Origin: Ceriagrion tenellum
Taxonomy: Eukaryota; Arthropoda; Insecta; Odonata; Coenagrionidae
DNA: 64,000 nt
Assembly: GCA_963169105.1 (NCBI GenBank)
Contig: OY720644.1
Location: 5,291,001-5,355,000 of the forward strand
Reading direction: 5' to 3'
The position numbers and the translations under genes were made by a program. Each line of letters opens with the position of its first letter. The first letter of the stretch is position 1. Below the pieces are notes generated by a model. It was not told the origin of the DNA, ran no database searches, and saw nothing but the letters and a program-made list of their open reading frames with translations. Of the stretch, positions 10,531 through 22,633 are shown piece by piece.

Positions 10531-11247
10531 TGAAGGTAGTCCGAGAGAGATAGTTTCCTAGTCATAATAGAGACCATTTTCCAATTATACGTTTTAATTT
10601 CACCAGCTGTAGGACACATCAATTAAATATTGCATTACTAATGGTGCAATACTATAGTTTTTTATGACAGAAATTGTAAGTAATTAAATGAAAATATCTA
10701 AATAAGTCTTATATTTGACTCTTTTTTTTGCGCAGTGCGTTTAAAACTCCTTCAAAACGGAAGGTTTTTTGTGATACCCAAGAACCTACTGCGGTGACAA
10801 TATGGTTAATTTTTAAATGTAGTTGAGAAAACATACTGCACACTGCAGGAAGGTTTCTCGGGTTTTCCACCGGTTGATATTCTGCATCTCTCCCTGGGAG
10901 ATCTCTCCATCTGGGAGAGATGCAGAATATCAACCGGTGGAAAACCCGAGAAACCTTCCTGCAACTGATACACCGGGAAAACCTGAGATCATACATACTG
11001 CACACTGTTAGTTTTTTGACATCTAAGTGTTAGAAATACCTCATTTTGTAAATAATGTCTCTCTGGAATGCATACACGTACCATTTCCAATGTAAAAGGG
11101 CTGGTATTTTTTGACAAATGTCTCCAAAATTAATGAGGTAAGGGGTAGAATTTTTGGCGTCATTGGATAGGTGAGATGTTTTTCTTTAACATGAGACCAA
11201 ATTCATTGATTTCTAAGTAAAATTATATTTGGCTCGAACTACCTTAA
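10531..11247 (-). mobile_element. TTAA MITE family M1, copy 1 (with nested insertion)
   Basis: The ends are GAAGGTAGTCCGAG at 10532 and CTCGAACTACCTTAA at 11247. The body aligns, in reverse orientation, with copies at 22050-22615, 54383-54939 and 60519-61086. Shared landmarks include TGGTGCAATA, a poly-T run before GCGCAGTGCG, and GGTACGTGT-type sequence in the other half. It is longer than its relatives because of a 147-bp fold-back insertion at 10846-10992. There is no coding capacity. TTAA at the intact ends suggests a piggyBac-like target preference, but this is inferred. Confidence 0.78.
10846..10992. mobile_element. Nested 147-bp fold-back insertion, 15-bp direct repeats
   Basis: Within MITE copy 1, ACATACTGCACACTG occurs on both sides of the insert (10831-10845 and 10993-11007). 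The other M1 copies have a single such site, so this is a target-site duplication. The insert has perfect 50-bp inverted arms at 10845-10894 and 10913-10962, separated by 18 bases, followed by a 30-base tail. Overlapping frames on both strands (10709-11011) encode nearly the same peptide only because of this symmetry. Class unknown. Confidence 0.75.
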
Positions 11248-11410
11248 GCATTATCTACGGTGCAAAACGAGCACAGAGAGTTTTCCAAAAGCAGTTATCT
11301 CAGCAAAAATTGTTCTCGGTTATCAAGCCAGGACGATTTAGTAGCATAACTGTGATTTATAATTTCCACCTTTTCACTGCTTTTCCAGGGAGCTTGCACG
11401 ATGCTTGAGA

Positions 11411-11757
11411 AGTAAAAGAGAATTACTGGTGAGTATTCATTCAATAAATTCAACTTCGCCCCCGAAAGGTTCCGCAAAATGTTTCGAGAGAAATCTACAT
11501 CAGAAAGCGATAGTATAAGTGATTTTAAGCGTGAGAGGTCCGAAAAAAAGAATGAAAAGTTTTCCAGTGAAACTGATACAGAAAATTTTGGGAGGCTATT
11601 ACCTGGGGGAGCACCAGAGACAATTATCCACATGAATTTCCTTGTGTACAAGGTGTCACTACCCCTTTACTTGCAGAGCTATGGAAACGCAACTATTTTA
11701 AACCGACTTATTTTGCAGTTGGCATGGAGGCGGCGAATAGTAGTGAACAATTCTTAA
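11411..11757 (+). other. Possible coding fragment, unrecognised
   Basis: A plus frame open from 11414 to 11757 gives a hydrophilic sequence: GEYSFNKFNFAPERFRKMFR, then a Ser/Asp/Glu/Lys-rich stretch (EKSTSESDSISDFKRERSEK), then GRLLPGGAPETIIHMNF. The first ATG is at 11479. The composition is more protein-like than its surroundings, but I find no domain and no clear splice borders. It may be a relic exon or chance. Confidence 0.2.
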
Positions 11758-12104
11758 TGATAGAATGTAAAAATTGCAAGAGCGGACCATTAGATATGTA
11801 TAATTCTCATTATACGGTAGTTTATGATAATTTATCTAGCAGGTGGCATCAGTATTAGACATTTTTATAACAACAAAAACATCTACTGGAGACAATGGAT
11901 AAGTTTCAATGAGTACGCTAGAACTTAGAAAGACGTGTACCCCCATTCTCGTCTGTAAAAAATGCGAAAAATTACATTCCCTCCAAAAACCACGACGATT
12001 CTTCCAAAAACGTCCTGCATATCTGAGGGGCGAAAAACCCATTTAGTAATTATATTACATTTTTAGAAAATAAATGACTAAATGGCTCTTACGCTACAAA
12101 CTGG
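11758..12104. other. No recognisable feature
   Basis: AT-rich sequence with a 68-codon minus frame at 11836-12042 and no motif. Confidence 0.4.
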
Positions 12105-12545
12105 GAAGTAGTAAGTGAAAACATTCGTGTGGAGCGTGGCACTCTATGGATCGGAATCATGGACCATTGTAAAAACTGACAGAATAGAATAGAAGCCTTC
12201 GAAACCTGGTCCTGGAGAAGAACGCTGAAGATAAAATGGCCAGACAAAATAAGAAATGATAAGTGTACAGAAGAGTAGAAGAGGAAAGAACCAGATGGAA
12301 CACCATAGAGAAAAGAAGAAACAAATGGATTGGACACAACCTTAGACACAATGGGTTTAGGAAGAACAGAAGGAAGAAGTTGAAGGTAAAATAGAGGAAG
12401 AAGTCCTCAGAGGACGACCCAGGAATAAGTTCATAGACCAAATAAAGATGAAAGTACATGGAATGAGCTACCAGGAACTAAGGGAACTAGCATTAGACAG
12501 GGAATGGTGGAGCGCTACAGTCAATCAATCTTAGGATTGAACGAC
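12105..12545 (+). pseudogene. LINE family A tail
   Basis: Plus-strand remnant beginning at CATTCGTGTGGAGC, the same 5' position as the copy at 4645. Conceptual pieces include AFETWSWRRTLKIKWPDKIR, RGRPRN-like sequence at 12410-12430 (GGACGACCCAGGAATAAG) and SYQELRELALDREWW near the end. It has multiple stops. The 3' end CAATCAATCTTAGGATTGAA matches the LINE flanks around the Harbinger-like MITE at 42307. The minus-strand frames at 12089-12459 are shadows. Confidence 0.78.
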
Positions 12546-15535
12546 CTTCCTTTATGCTTTACCTTGCGATATGCCTTACCTTAAACTAACCAATCTTATG
12601 CTTGGCCTTCAAAATTCTGGGCCATCTCCAATAATAACTGTCCATTGTTAATAACTTTCTTGCTGCATAGGTGCCCTAATCTTAGAACCCTCGGGATTAC
12701 CGATCCCCGTCAACTATGAACATTTGACATTTGAGCCTCAAAAATTCATAGTGATGGCATTAACAGGTCGAACATGGAAATCTGAGCCAATTTCGAGGAG
12801 AAAACCTTCCTGAAGATGACACCGCACGCATCACTTTTGTTATTCTAAGAACACACACCTATGGAGTAATTTTTATTTCAAATTTTTCCTAATTTTTTCT
12901 CGATTTATAAACTTCTCTGAGTTTTGTCTAACAATATGTTTTATCACTGCAGCTGTAAACTTTATACCCTTGTTACTTGAATATCTCTCAACAAACACCC
13001 CTTCCGATTGTAATCTGATTCAACTTCATTGTGCTATGCTGTCTTTCACAGTCAGTCAAGCCTTATCATTATTTCACATAATCTTACCTTTATCTTTTTA
13101 AAATGGATATTCTCCTCATAGAGTATGTACTGTATCTTCAATATGCATACAAGTATTATGGCAACCCCCCTCACAAAGAGAAGTAGACGAAAGAAAAAGA
13201 ATCTCGTAAAGTGGGACTCTGCTTTGCGGAACCTCAAAATTCTTCGCAGGGATGAAAAGGAACGCAGTTATTTCCTTGATCTGCGAGGAATCGCAATCTG
13301 TCAGCTCCTTTGTGGCGAGGCACTTTAGGGGAAATCTGATCAACTACAGCCAAGCCATCGATCCTCACAAATCGCTTACCGAATGCGAAAATCACATGGG
13401 AAATTCATCGCGCGATGCGGTAAAGGTGAAAGTTGGAGAGGTTTCCGCAAAAGGATTGAGATAAAACGAGGATGCGAGGAGAATGGAAAAGAGAGGCAAA
13501 TTGACAAAGGCAAAGGAAAATGTTGAAGTCTCAAGACGTGGGACGGGGGAAAATATAATGAAGAGGTTTCTGCGAATGTGAGAGGTGAAGGAAGATGTTG
13601 GTTCTTGCTTACAGTTTGAGAAGTGGAACTGAATTTGAGATCGGGCGGGTGAAACGGGCGGAGGCGACGCCGCAGAACTCCACATGCATGAGTCTAAGTC
13701 GGGAATGAAAGACCTTGAGATGGAATTATGTAGGAAAAATACATTATGCAATGGGGATGTAATTGTATTACCTTTATTTATACAAAAGGACCTATAATGC
13801 ATGCTATGACACTATTTTTGGTACAACTATAGACCTTGAGTATTGCGTCATATATTATCAACTTTCACGAACAATCCAACTCGGAGTAATGGCTTAGTAA
13901 AGAGGCCGATGTGGTCAAAAGAAAAGTGGGATAATATTGAACTAAATTTCATGGCTTCGCATATCCTCAGAGAGCCCGAAATATTAAAGTAGTAATATGA
14001 TGTACATTTGACGACGGTGTCCCAGGTTGGGAAAGGTAAATGCTACGTCGCCTTCATAGAAAGCAGTGCATATTTTTTTTTATAACCTTAAAAATAATTC
14101 TCCATGAAATGGAGATTGGTTGAAAACTCTTCAATCCTTTTCAAACTACGTATTTAAAAAGAAACTTCATCCGCCACGGTCACCACAAAACTTCATTGAC
14201 TGATTCCCTCTCGATACAGTTCTCTTCTGAGGGCAAAACATCGCCCATGATGAGACAGAAATTTAATCATATGTTTTAATATATTATTGTTCTCAACGTC
14301 CACAGCATATATTTTAGTTTCACATGTAGAAATGCTACATTGTATAATCATACTTAAAATATATCGGAGCAAATAGTTCTAAACTTAATGTTTATCTATT
14401 AGCTCTTCGTAGAGAAAACAAAAAAATGACTGAAGTCTAAGAGACCCTTGATCTAATTCATATTTGTAGGTCATATTAACATGTGGCTGCCATATTTAAG
14501 GCATATGAGTCTAAAACATTTTTCAAAATGTATTCCTCACATGTCTTACTAAAAATTCCCCAATATACGGAGCAGATACACGAACATTCTGCAAATATGT
14601 ATGCATAAATAATATCAATGCCTAAGCCTCAAAAATTGCTGACTAAAAGGTTGCATTGAGGAACATATTTGGTCCTCCAGTTCCAAAGTCAAATAAATTC
14701 TGCGAAAACTAATCCAAATCGAGGATTTCAAGTGACATGGGTGTCAGAGTAAGTGAATATTTTGTTTGTAGTACGAAATGTATATGAACGGCTGAAACAC
14801 GGAATGTATCCCATTCTTATGTATGATATTGGTGCGAATCAGTCAATTTGAAGGCGAGACTTTAGGCAAGACGAAGACTCAAAGTTTCCATTAGAGGCGC
14901 ATCTGGTTAGATTAGTTAGCCCAGAATCCATGAACTGAGAATCAAGATAAGTAATAAATGAGTAACCACTATCTTGTGACGACTGGGATATAAATATATA
15001 ATGGAATATATATAATGGAATAATGCAGGTATAAAATGAAAAATAGACTAAAATTATAAACTTGATCCACAGAAAACAGTTTTTGCTGATGATTACATGA
15101 TATTGATTCAAAATGCCACACCACACAGTAAATTTTACTCACCATTAAGACTAGAAGATATTTTTAAGATAAAATTGTGACACTGTGATCTTGCATCGAC
15201 GTGAAATCGTGACGAGATCTTGAATTAATTATTGTACAATTTATACTGCGTCCCTGAATATGCCTTTCTGACCTTTGAACTTACAATTTCATAGAGGGTA
15301 ATAATTGATCTTTACCGGTAATTTTGCTACTTTTGAAGAACACTGTGGAAAAATATAAGGCTCATTCCTCAACATTACTGACACCGTCACACTCGAGGAG
15401 GAAACATCTATTTCCACGCAGCACATTTCATGGAATCGAATTCAATTATCCAAATCATTCTTAGTGAATGCAATGCCTCAAGAAATAATGCGTCACCGTT
15501 GTATCACCAGGAAAAAGCTGATTAATTGATCTTCA
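12546..15535. other. No supported gene; AT-rich
   Basis: Between 13116 and 13802 several frames overlap on both strands (a 70-codon plus frame at 13252-13464; a 136-codon minus frame at 13392-13802), but they sit in purine-rich sequence and show no domain or splice pattern. The rest is AT-rich without obvious repeats. Confidence 0.4.
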
Positions 15536-15539
15536 AATG

Positions 15540-15790
15540 TAATCATAGTAATAATAATAGTAATAATAATAGTAATAATAATAATAAGGCGTCTTTATTG
15601 GGGCGAGATTGAGACTAAAGCAGTCCGTCCTTCCATCTAACCCTTCGTCAGATGAATACAAGAAATGAGTGTGATGAAAGAGATATACATTTGTGGGAAA
15701 AACGTAAGGAAGTAAGGAAGAGAATATCCTTGACGAAAAAACCCACTGCAGGAAAACACCCACACGTGTATAGGGGAGCGCGAAAAACCC
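15540..15790 (-). mobile_element. Likely LINE 3' end with TAA-repeat tail
   Basis: On the minus strand CAATAAAGACGCC is followed by a (TTA)n-type microsatellite (plus strand TAATAATAATAG repeats at 15544-15588). A microsatellite tail directly after a polyadenylation-like AATAAAG is typical of I/jockey/CR1-type LINE 3' ends. The preceding minus-strand sequence to about 15790 has no coding capacity and would be 3' UTR. The 76-codon minus frame at 15533-15763 is not a gene. Confidence 0.5.
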
Positions 15791-17245
15791 GCGAAAACCT
15801 AGAGAAAGATTAAGCTAATGTCACACCAACAAACAAAAAGAATCCATGAAATACAGATGAAATGATAATAATAATGAAATGGGTAATTTATGCATGACTA
15901 CAAAGTTAAAAATAAATAAATAAGTAGTAAGAGAATAAAAATAAATAAATTATAAGAAAGTAAAAATAAATAATAAACCATGTAAGTGAACAAATAAAGT
16001 AAAGATCAATTAATGAATAAAACAACGATGACTCCAAAAAATAAAATAAATAAGTCCGCAAAAAATCGAAATGTAAGTCCGCAACGTGAGAGAAGTCAGG
16101 TGGTAGATATAAAGTATTACTTATCTAATTACCGAGGATTTGGACGAATAATAGGACAGATTATACGAATATAAGAAACCATTCTTAAACTAATGATATT
16201 AGTAATAAGGTGATGCATGAAAAGGCGTCATTTGAAGTAGGTCGATGAGCAGAAAGTCTTCACCTGGATCCAGTCGTTTACCCAACGTTTTCTGCAATAA
16301 ATTCACGACACTGTGCGGACACTAACAAGGAAAGCACTGATGAGTTTTCAGGATCCAATGAGATATAACACATCTTATACGTACATTGGTTTTCCAATTT
16401 AGAATGATAGTTATCGAGATATTATTGATATGAAACTACCCTCAAACCCTGACCTCAGCCTCACGAACCATTGTTGCACAAGAACCGCATTTCCGAATTC
16501 TTTCAATTATCCGCAATACAAGTGTGTGTCCTTCAGTACCTTAATGAGTTTTGGAAACAAAATGCTCCTCTAAAAGGCCATGTTGTATAACCCTTTAAAA
16601 AAATTTGGATTCCAGGTCTAATAGACTGATATAACGATTTGGGTAACTGTATTTTTAATTTATTACTAAAATACAACGCAGGCAAAAGTAGCAAAAGATA
16701 AATAAATAAATAATTCCAACAAAGTTTTACTCCGGTTTAATAAGGTGGTCATTATCATTCGTCGAAGCAAATCATATCTCACGGTAGAATTCATTATAAG
16801 CACAATTAACGGCAGTTTCCGATAGAAAACTGAATATGAATCAAGGAAACTGAATATATCTTATATGAATCAAGGTATATATATTGATATATATTTAGGT
16901 ATAAAAATATATGCAATTTAAAAGAAGAAACATATAAAGCAACAAATAAGCTATGTATGAGGCCTTAGGTGTACAAAGCAACAGATAAGCATCAGCGATC
17001 ATGAAACGTATTCCCAATGTCAAGGCCAAACATTAAACATAAGCCCTGACTGGAACCACAGAATCGATTTTGCACGCATAGATGTACAAGTTATTAATGT
17101 TCGAGTATTCACTACACAGGTGGAACAAAAAAAACCACAAAGCCAAACTAAAACTCATTAAAGACTCTTTAAAAAGGAACGCTCGTTGTTAACTGCCTGA
17201 TAAGGAACTTTATCCCAAGAATTATATTTGGCATGCCACCTGCTG
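15791..17245. other. AT-rich; degenerate AAATAAAT tract
   Basis: From 15880 to 16060 the sequence contains many AAATAAATAAG-like tetranucleotide repeats. Around 16830-16900 a short GAATCAAGG duplication sits in TATATA-rich DNA. No open frame of note. Confidence 0.5.
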
Positions 17246-18096
17246 ATGACTGAAGCAAAGAAAAACACAAAGCATCCTTCTTAATTTCTAAACACTGGAA
17301 AATGTACTTCCGTCCTAAATCTTGATAAACTGGCAAGTAATCTATTCAGAAAAATCAACGATGAATAATGGGACAGCGTGAGCCATATATATATTACATT
17401 GATTTAGATGCTTGGAACTGTTACCTAGACTACAAGTTTCCTAAATTTCATCTTTTAGTTCACCCAGTCTTTGGCGCCACTTTGATTAGAGTCTTTTCAG
17501 TTGTTATTGTAAACAGACGTAGTTATTTGTTGCTAACGTAAGACTGTGGTGAATATTCAATAAAGATCGAGGAGATTTGAATTACCTGATGCTTTGATGA
17601 TCATATAGCGATATTCACGAAGTACCAAGAAGTTAATTGTGCATTTGTGTGATTAAATTTGGAGAGGAATTGAATATATCTGAAGACCGTACGATATTAA
17701 AAAACTGTATAATTACGTCCGGCGAGTAGAATTACATTTTTATTCACTGCCCACTGCATTATGATTAATTGTGAATAAAACCCATGTATATTCATGGCAA
17801 AACCAGTACGACGTGTTTATTTACAAACTATCGACCGTATTTACATTTGAACTTCCGTCTTTCATCACTAGGAGGCACCACTTTCCAAAATAGTTGTTTG
17901 TTTACGGAATTCTAGACAACAGTTTTTGGCGACGAGATCACAATCCATAATATGTATTAATGACTGAAGCAAAGAAAAAATAAAGTATCCTTCTTAATTT
18001 CTAACTACTGGAAAATGTATTTCCATCCTAAATCTTGATAAACTGGTCAGTAATGTATTCATAAAAATCAACGATGAATAATGGGACGGTGTGAGC
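17246..18096. repeat. 137-bp direct repeats flanking an LTR-like segment
   Basis: The blocks 17246-17383 and 17960-18096 are about 90 percent identical by eye (ATGACTGAAGCAAAGAAAAA ... GATGAATAATGGGAC). Between them lies a 576-bp segment. It contains TTGTTGCTAACGT, an AATAAAG signal near 17560 and, at its right edge (17923-17940), TTTTTGGCGACGAGATCA. The last resembles the start of the internal region after an LTR, where TTTGGCGACxAG is common in Gypsy-type elements. A decayed solo LTR with a stub of internal sequence is one reading. A simple segmental duplication is the alternative. Confidence 0.35.
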
Positions 18097-18360
18097 GAAG
18101 AGGAAAAGAGAAAGAAAAGAAAGAGTGAGGATAAAGTTGAGAATGGAGACAAAGGAGAAGGAGGAGGAGAGAAGAGAGGGATGACAAGAGAGAGTGCGCA
18201 GAAAGTGTCAGGAGATGAATTGCAATACGGATAAATGCGCGGAGGAGTGAGGATGGCGGTTGGTGGATGGAGGGGGGTGCTGTTTCGCTGGTTTTGAGGG
18301 GATTACGAGAGAGAGAGTGGTCCACGCGTGATGGGATGGAGCGAGATTATGGTTGCGATG
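18097..18360. repeat. Purine-rich tract
   Basis: A GAGGAAAAGAGAAAGAAAAG-type plus strand continuing into GGA/GAG runs to about 18320. The 85-codon minus frame at 18068-18325 is the Ser/Leu/Pro-rich shadow of this composition. Confidence 0.55.
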
Positions 18361-19184
18361 TGGACCACCAGGTGGCAGTGCGGGACGTCAAACGCAAAAG
18401 ATTAATGAAGCCATGACGCAGGAATTCATTAAAAAGGGCAAAGCGGGTGCTGATGGAAAAACAATACCTTTGCCCTGAATTGTTCTCGTCAGGCCCTAGT
18501 GCCCTTTAACCCTTTAGAATTTCCTGGGAATGCTTTGTCATTGAACATATGATTCCGTTTTGAAGGATGGCTGAATGGATAGAATAAAATAATAGGTAGG
18601 CCAATGTCAGAAATGATAGGGGCAAATATATACCTTAATATCAGTCGATGATAACTTTGACGGGATATTTTTCCAATAATAAATATTTAAATGGGATTAA
18701 TGAGGTATAAAATGAAAAGCATTGACACGCTTTACGGAAAAAACAAGAAAAGTAATTTCGCTTAGAATGATCACCGGAAAACAATATACTTGAGCTTCCA
18801 TTCAAGAAAAAAGCAGTGAGATTATCTTCTTGCATACAGATTTAATAATATGGTAGGTACTTGCTGAATATATAATACAGTAATTTCATTCTTGGCATAA
18901 ATAAACATTTAAGCCAATTACTCTTTCAATAGAGGCAGATGTATCCCTAAAATTCTGTATTTTTCACAATCTTTCACCATTTCGAAATTATTCGTTTGTG
19001 ACCCGTTCACAACTTCTAAGGCTAAAAAGTAGTTAACTACATTATAACACTGCGATAAAATGAGTACCAATTGAATTAATAGGGTAGACAGTGACCTCTG
19101 GTATCACGGAAAAAAAAACATTTTTCCCATATCTTATGGTAAAACTATTGTAAGCGACTTCGTACTAGCGATCATATAGTGTAC
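18361..19184. other. No recognisable feature
   Basis: AT-rich, without repeats or convincing frames. Confidence 0.45.
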
Positions 19185-19735
19185 CATAGGTCAGGATGCA
19201 GAGTCAACCAAGTGAAGCTAGCATTCAATAAAAAGAAAACTCTATTCACGTCAAAAAGCATTAGTTTAGAGATAAGGAAAAACCTAATGAAGACCTACGT
19301 TTTGGAGTGTTGCGCTATGTGGAGATGCGAATCGTGGACTGCAGGGGAATGTGAAATGAAAAGACTGTTATCCTTTGAAGCATGGTGTTACAGAAGAATG
19401 CTGAAAGTAAGCTGGACTGAAAGGAAAACGAATGAAGAAATCTTTGAAAAAGCTCAAGAAGAAAGAAGCATAGTAAGAATCATTAAAGAAAGGAGAGCTA
19501 AACATATTGGACATCTACTACGGCCCGATGATCGAGCGAAAAGGATAATTGAAGGAAAAATTGAGGGAAAAAACCGCAGAGGAAGGCCCCGACTAGACTT
19601 CATGAGCCAAATTGTGAAGGATATGAATTACAGAACATTCTGCGAATTTAAACGAAAAGCTGAGAAGAGAGATGAATGGAGGTCAGCTGCCAACCAACTC
19701 AAGGGTTAAAACGGAAGAAAAAGATAATCAAAGAA
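19179..19735 (+). pseudogene. LINE family A ORF2 C-terminal fragment, best preserved
   Basis: The open 176-codon frame 19179-19709 is the intact C-terminal end of a LINE RT protein. Visible blocks are NQVKLAFNKKKTLFTSKSIS, SLEIRKNLMKTYVLECCAMW, WCYRRMLKVSWTERKTNEEI, KERRAKHIGHLLRPDDRAKR, IIEGKIEGKNRRGRPRLDFM and EWRSAANQLKG at the stop. The first few residues may be flanking DNA, since the family begins around NQVKLAFN. The catalytic RT core and endonuclease are absent, so the product would have no activity. Lack of stops suggests a relatively recent insertion compared with other family A copies. Confidence 0.85.
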
Positions 19736-22049
19736 CGAGAATGGGAACCTCGAGTGATATAAGGGAATACAAGGTGGGTTATGATAGCTTCAAAAGTTTA
19801 GACAACGCCTAAGACAATACACTATCGGTAAATGAAGTTTTAGATACAGTATATCCATAGTAACAATGCACACGAGATATTAAGAGGGCGGAGGTTTATC
19901 CAACGTTAACAGTTAGTCGGCAATTGGCTGCCAGATTTGCCACATCACCTCACACTAATGACGTCACATAATTTAGACTCAGAAATAGCTTCAGAATACA
20001 CTGGCTAAAATGTGTATATATTGATATTTATAGATTTAGGGCAACGAAACAATGCACGACGATTAATACTGTCAGCAGATATTATTGTAACTCTGCACGT
20101 AAACTATAAAAAAATGTTGGCCGCTTGGATGCATGGGCATTACAGAGCGCAGCCGTACACTACTCCATATCCCCGGGAACTATTTAAGGGTAATTAATAA
20201 ATTTATAAAAAAATAATAAACTTGATACGATCAAATAATTATTATAAGGATAGAATATTCAGCTTTGCAGTTCTAATTTTCATAAAATTTCCCAGCCCAA
20301 GCTAGGCCTGTACTTCACCTATTCATTAAAAATATTATGCCACCCAGAGCCAAACTCCAGTTACACCACTTCTAGCAAGAGGGATTTAACGTCAAATACT
20401 CTAGCCGATAAGACAGCACAAATATTTTAAGTGAACCCTGACTCAGGAAGATCAGGTGTTTATTTTTCATTTCACTGCATTAATGCATGTAGACAATACC
20501 GTCCATAACCTTTCCTTAAAGTAACTGCTCGTAATTCCAGCACCAAAACAATTGATTTTTCGTCCTTTTAGCAAAAACAAGTGACACGAAAAACGATAAT
20601 CGGAGTTAATAAAATCCTTCAAAAATAATATGGAACTCTCAAACTCATTGCAAAAGGCTGAATACACCCTAAATCCCTTCCATAAAAAATGTTTAAAATT
20701 GGCAATTACATCATTTCACGCAGGATGCAAGTTTTTTCACGCAGGCCATCGTTAGTCTTACAACCCAACAAGTGGTTGATTCAAGCCTCTCCTCCTATTC
20801 TTTACCCTTCTAACTTTTTATTATCTTTCTAGATCCAATGTTTCAAGTCCCATTTCAACTGAATTCCGTATCTTTCCCTTGGTTCTCTTTAAGGTTTTTT
20901 GCCTCCTCCTTTATCCCGTTCCTTACAAATTCGTAAATCTTAAAAAGCAGCCTTACCAGGGGGACCGCGTCTTCCTAACGGTGTATTCCTTCCTGGTTAC
21001 TTACTCCATATGGTGTTTGCCCCCCTATCATTCGTCTCTTCAATTGATTGTTTCTAACCCAATTCGCCGATTCGATCAATGTATTCTATGGGCCCCTCGA
21101 CGACACATAGGAGGAAATTAGCGATCACGAGAGAAGAAAGAAGAGTAATGCGGTCTTTATAATAAGTCGAGGAAAGGCCGTTTTAGAGATCAGCTAATTG
21201 AATAAGGAGGCGAAACAGGCGAGGAGGCCTGGCAACACAGAGAAGTGATCCTCTGATCGGAAATTCATCTCATTCACTCTACTTAGAAAAAAAACAGCTG
21301 GTAATATGTGCAACTCCTGAAAAACTTTCCTCAGAAACATTAAACAATTAAATTATAATTCGTGAAAATTCCATTAAAATATTTATGTAGAATTGTTGTC
21401 AGACTATGAATGAACATTTATGAGGAAATACAATCACGTATATTGCTTAAAAATATTAAACTAATTACTGTGGAATGATTTGATTGACAGAGCTCAAAGT
21501 TTTATAAAAGTAGCAGAGATGAAAGTGTTACGTTTGGATTCATAAAAATTCCACAATTCTGATAAACGCAATTTTTTCTTAATTTAGGCAAATAGTCATA
21601 CCAGGTCCAGTTTCAACCTTGGTGGAGAGATCTATCTGTTGTTTCCAATGAGTACCTGTGCAAAACCTTTTTGGGGAATTTATAAATGTTTAAAGAGAAT
21701 TTAATCAGAAGCAACAGGCTCAAGACCAGGATATAATTCATATTTTCGATTAGAGTAGCCAGCGAAGCCACGGTTGCTCATGATTCTTCTCTCACTTTCA
21801 ACCAAATCATCAGTTAAATGTTTTTTATTTTTCATTTTTTTGCTTACCTACAGTTATTTTCGCAACAAAATTTACGTCATGCATAGTCATTTTTGAAGTA
21901 TGGTCAACATTCTCTCTTAATGAGCAACGATACTCACAATTCTCATCAGAAAACAGGTCCTATTTTCAGTTTCAGTTCACTTTTCAGTTTCTTTTATATA
22001 ACCGGGATAAGCGTAGACAACTTTTGGTGCATTTTGGCAAAAAAGAGCT
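19736..22049. other. No supported gene
   Basis: AT-rich DNA with small frames (20012-20197, 20467-20667, 20879-21121) lacking motifs or splice context. Nothing repetitive was recognised up to the MITE at 22050. Confidence 0.4.
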
Positions 22050-22615
22050 ATTGAGGCAGTTTGAGCAAAATATCATTTTGCCTAGAAATCAATGATTTGG
22101 TCCCATTTTAAAGAACAATAAATCGCCCTTCCATGGACACGAAAAATTCAACCCCTTACAACATTAGTTTCCGAGATATTTGCCAGAAAATACCGGCCCT
22201 TTTATATGGGCAATGGTACGTGTGTGCACTCCAGAGAAACCTTACATTAAAAATGAGGCATTTTATACCCTTACATCTCGTCAAAAAATCAACAGTGTGA
22301 GGTTTGTATGTTTTCTTAACTATTTTTGAAAATAAATCATATTGTCAGCGCAGTAAATTCTTCCGAATCATAATATACCTTCCGTTTTGATGGAGTTCCA
22401 AACGTATGGCTTTAAAAAAAAGAGTCAAGTTAAAGACTTATTTAGATCTTTTCATTTAATTACAACTTCTGTCATGTTAAACTATAATATTGCACCATTA
22501 ATAATGCAATATTTAATTCATTTTTCTCACAGCTGGTGAAATAAAACGTGTGTATCGTATATGGTCTCTAACTCTCTATAATGATTAGGAAAATATCTCC
22601 CTCACACTACCTTAA
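22050..22615 (+). mobile_element. TTAA MITE family M1, copy 2
   Basis: Starts GGCAGTTTGAGCAAAATAT and ends CACACTACCTTAA. It contains the shared blocks CAATGATTTGGTCCCATTTT, GGCAATGGTACGTGTGTGCA, CTCCAGAGAAACCTTA and TATTGCACCATTAATAATGC. It is non-coding. It ends only 18 bp before the palindromic element at 22634. Confidence 0.75.
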
Positions 22616-22633
22616 ACATTGTAATTTATGCCT

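Noticed and set aside
13392..13802. 136-codon minus frame
   Set aside because: It lies opposite purine-rich sequence and has no recognisable motif or splice context.
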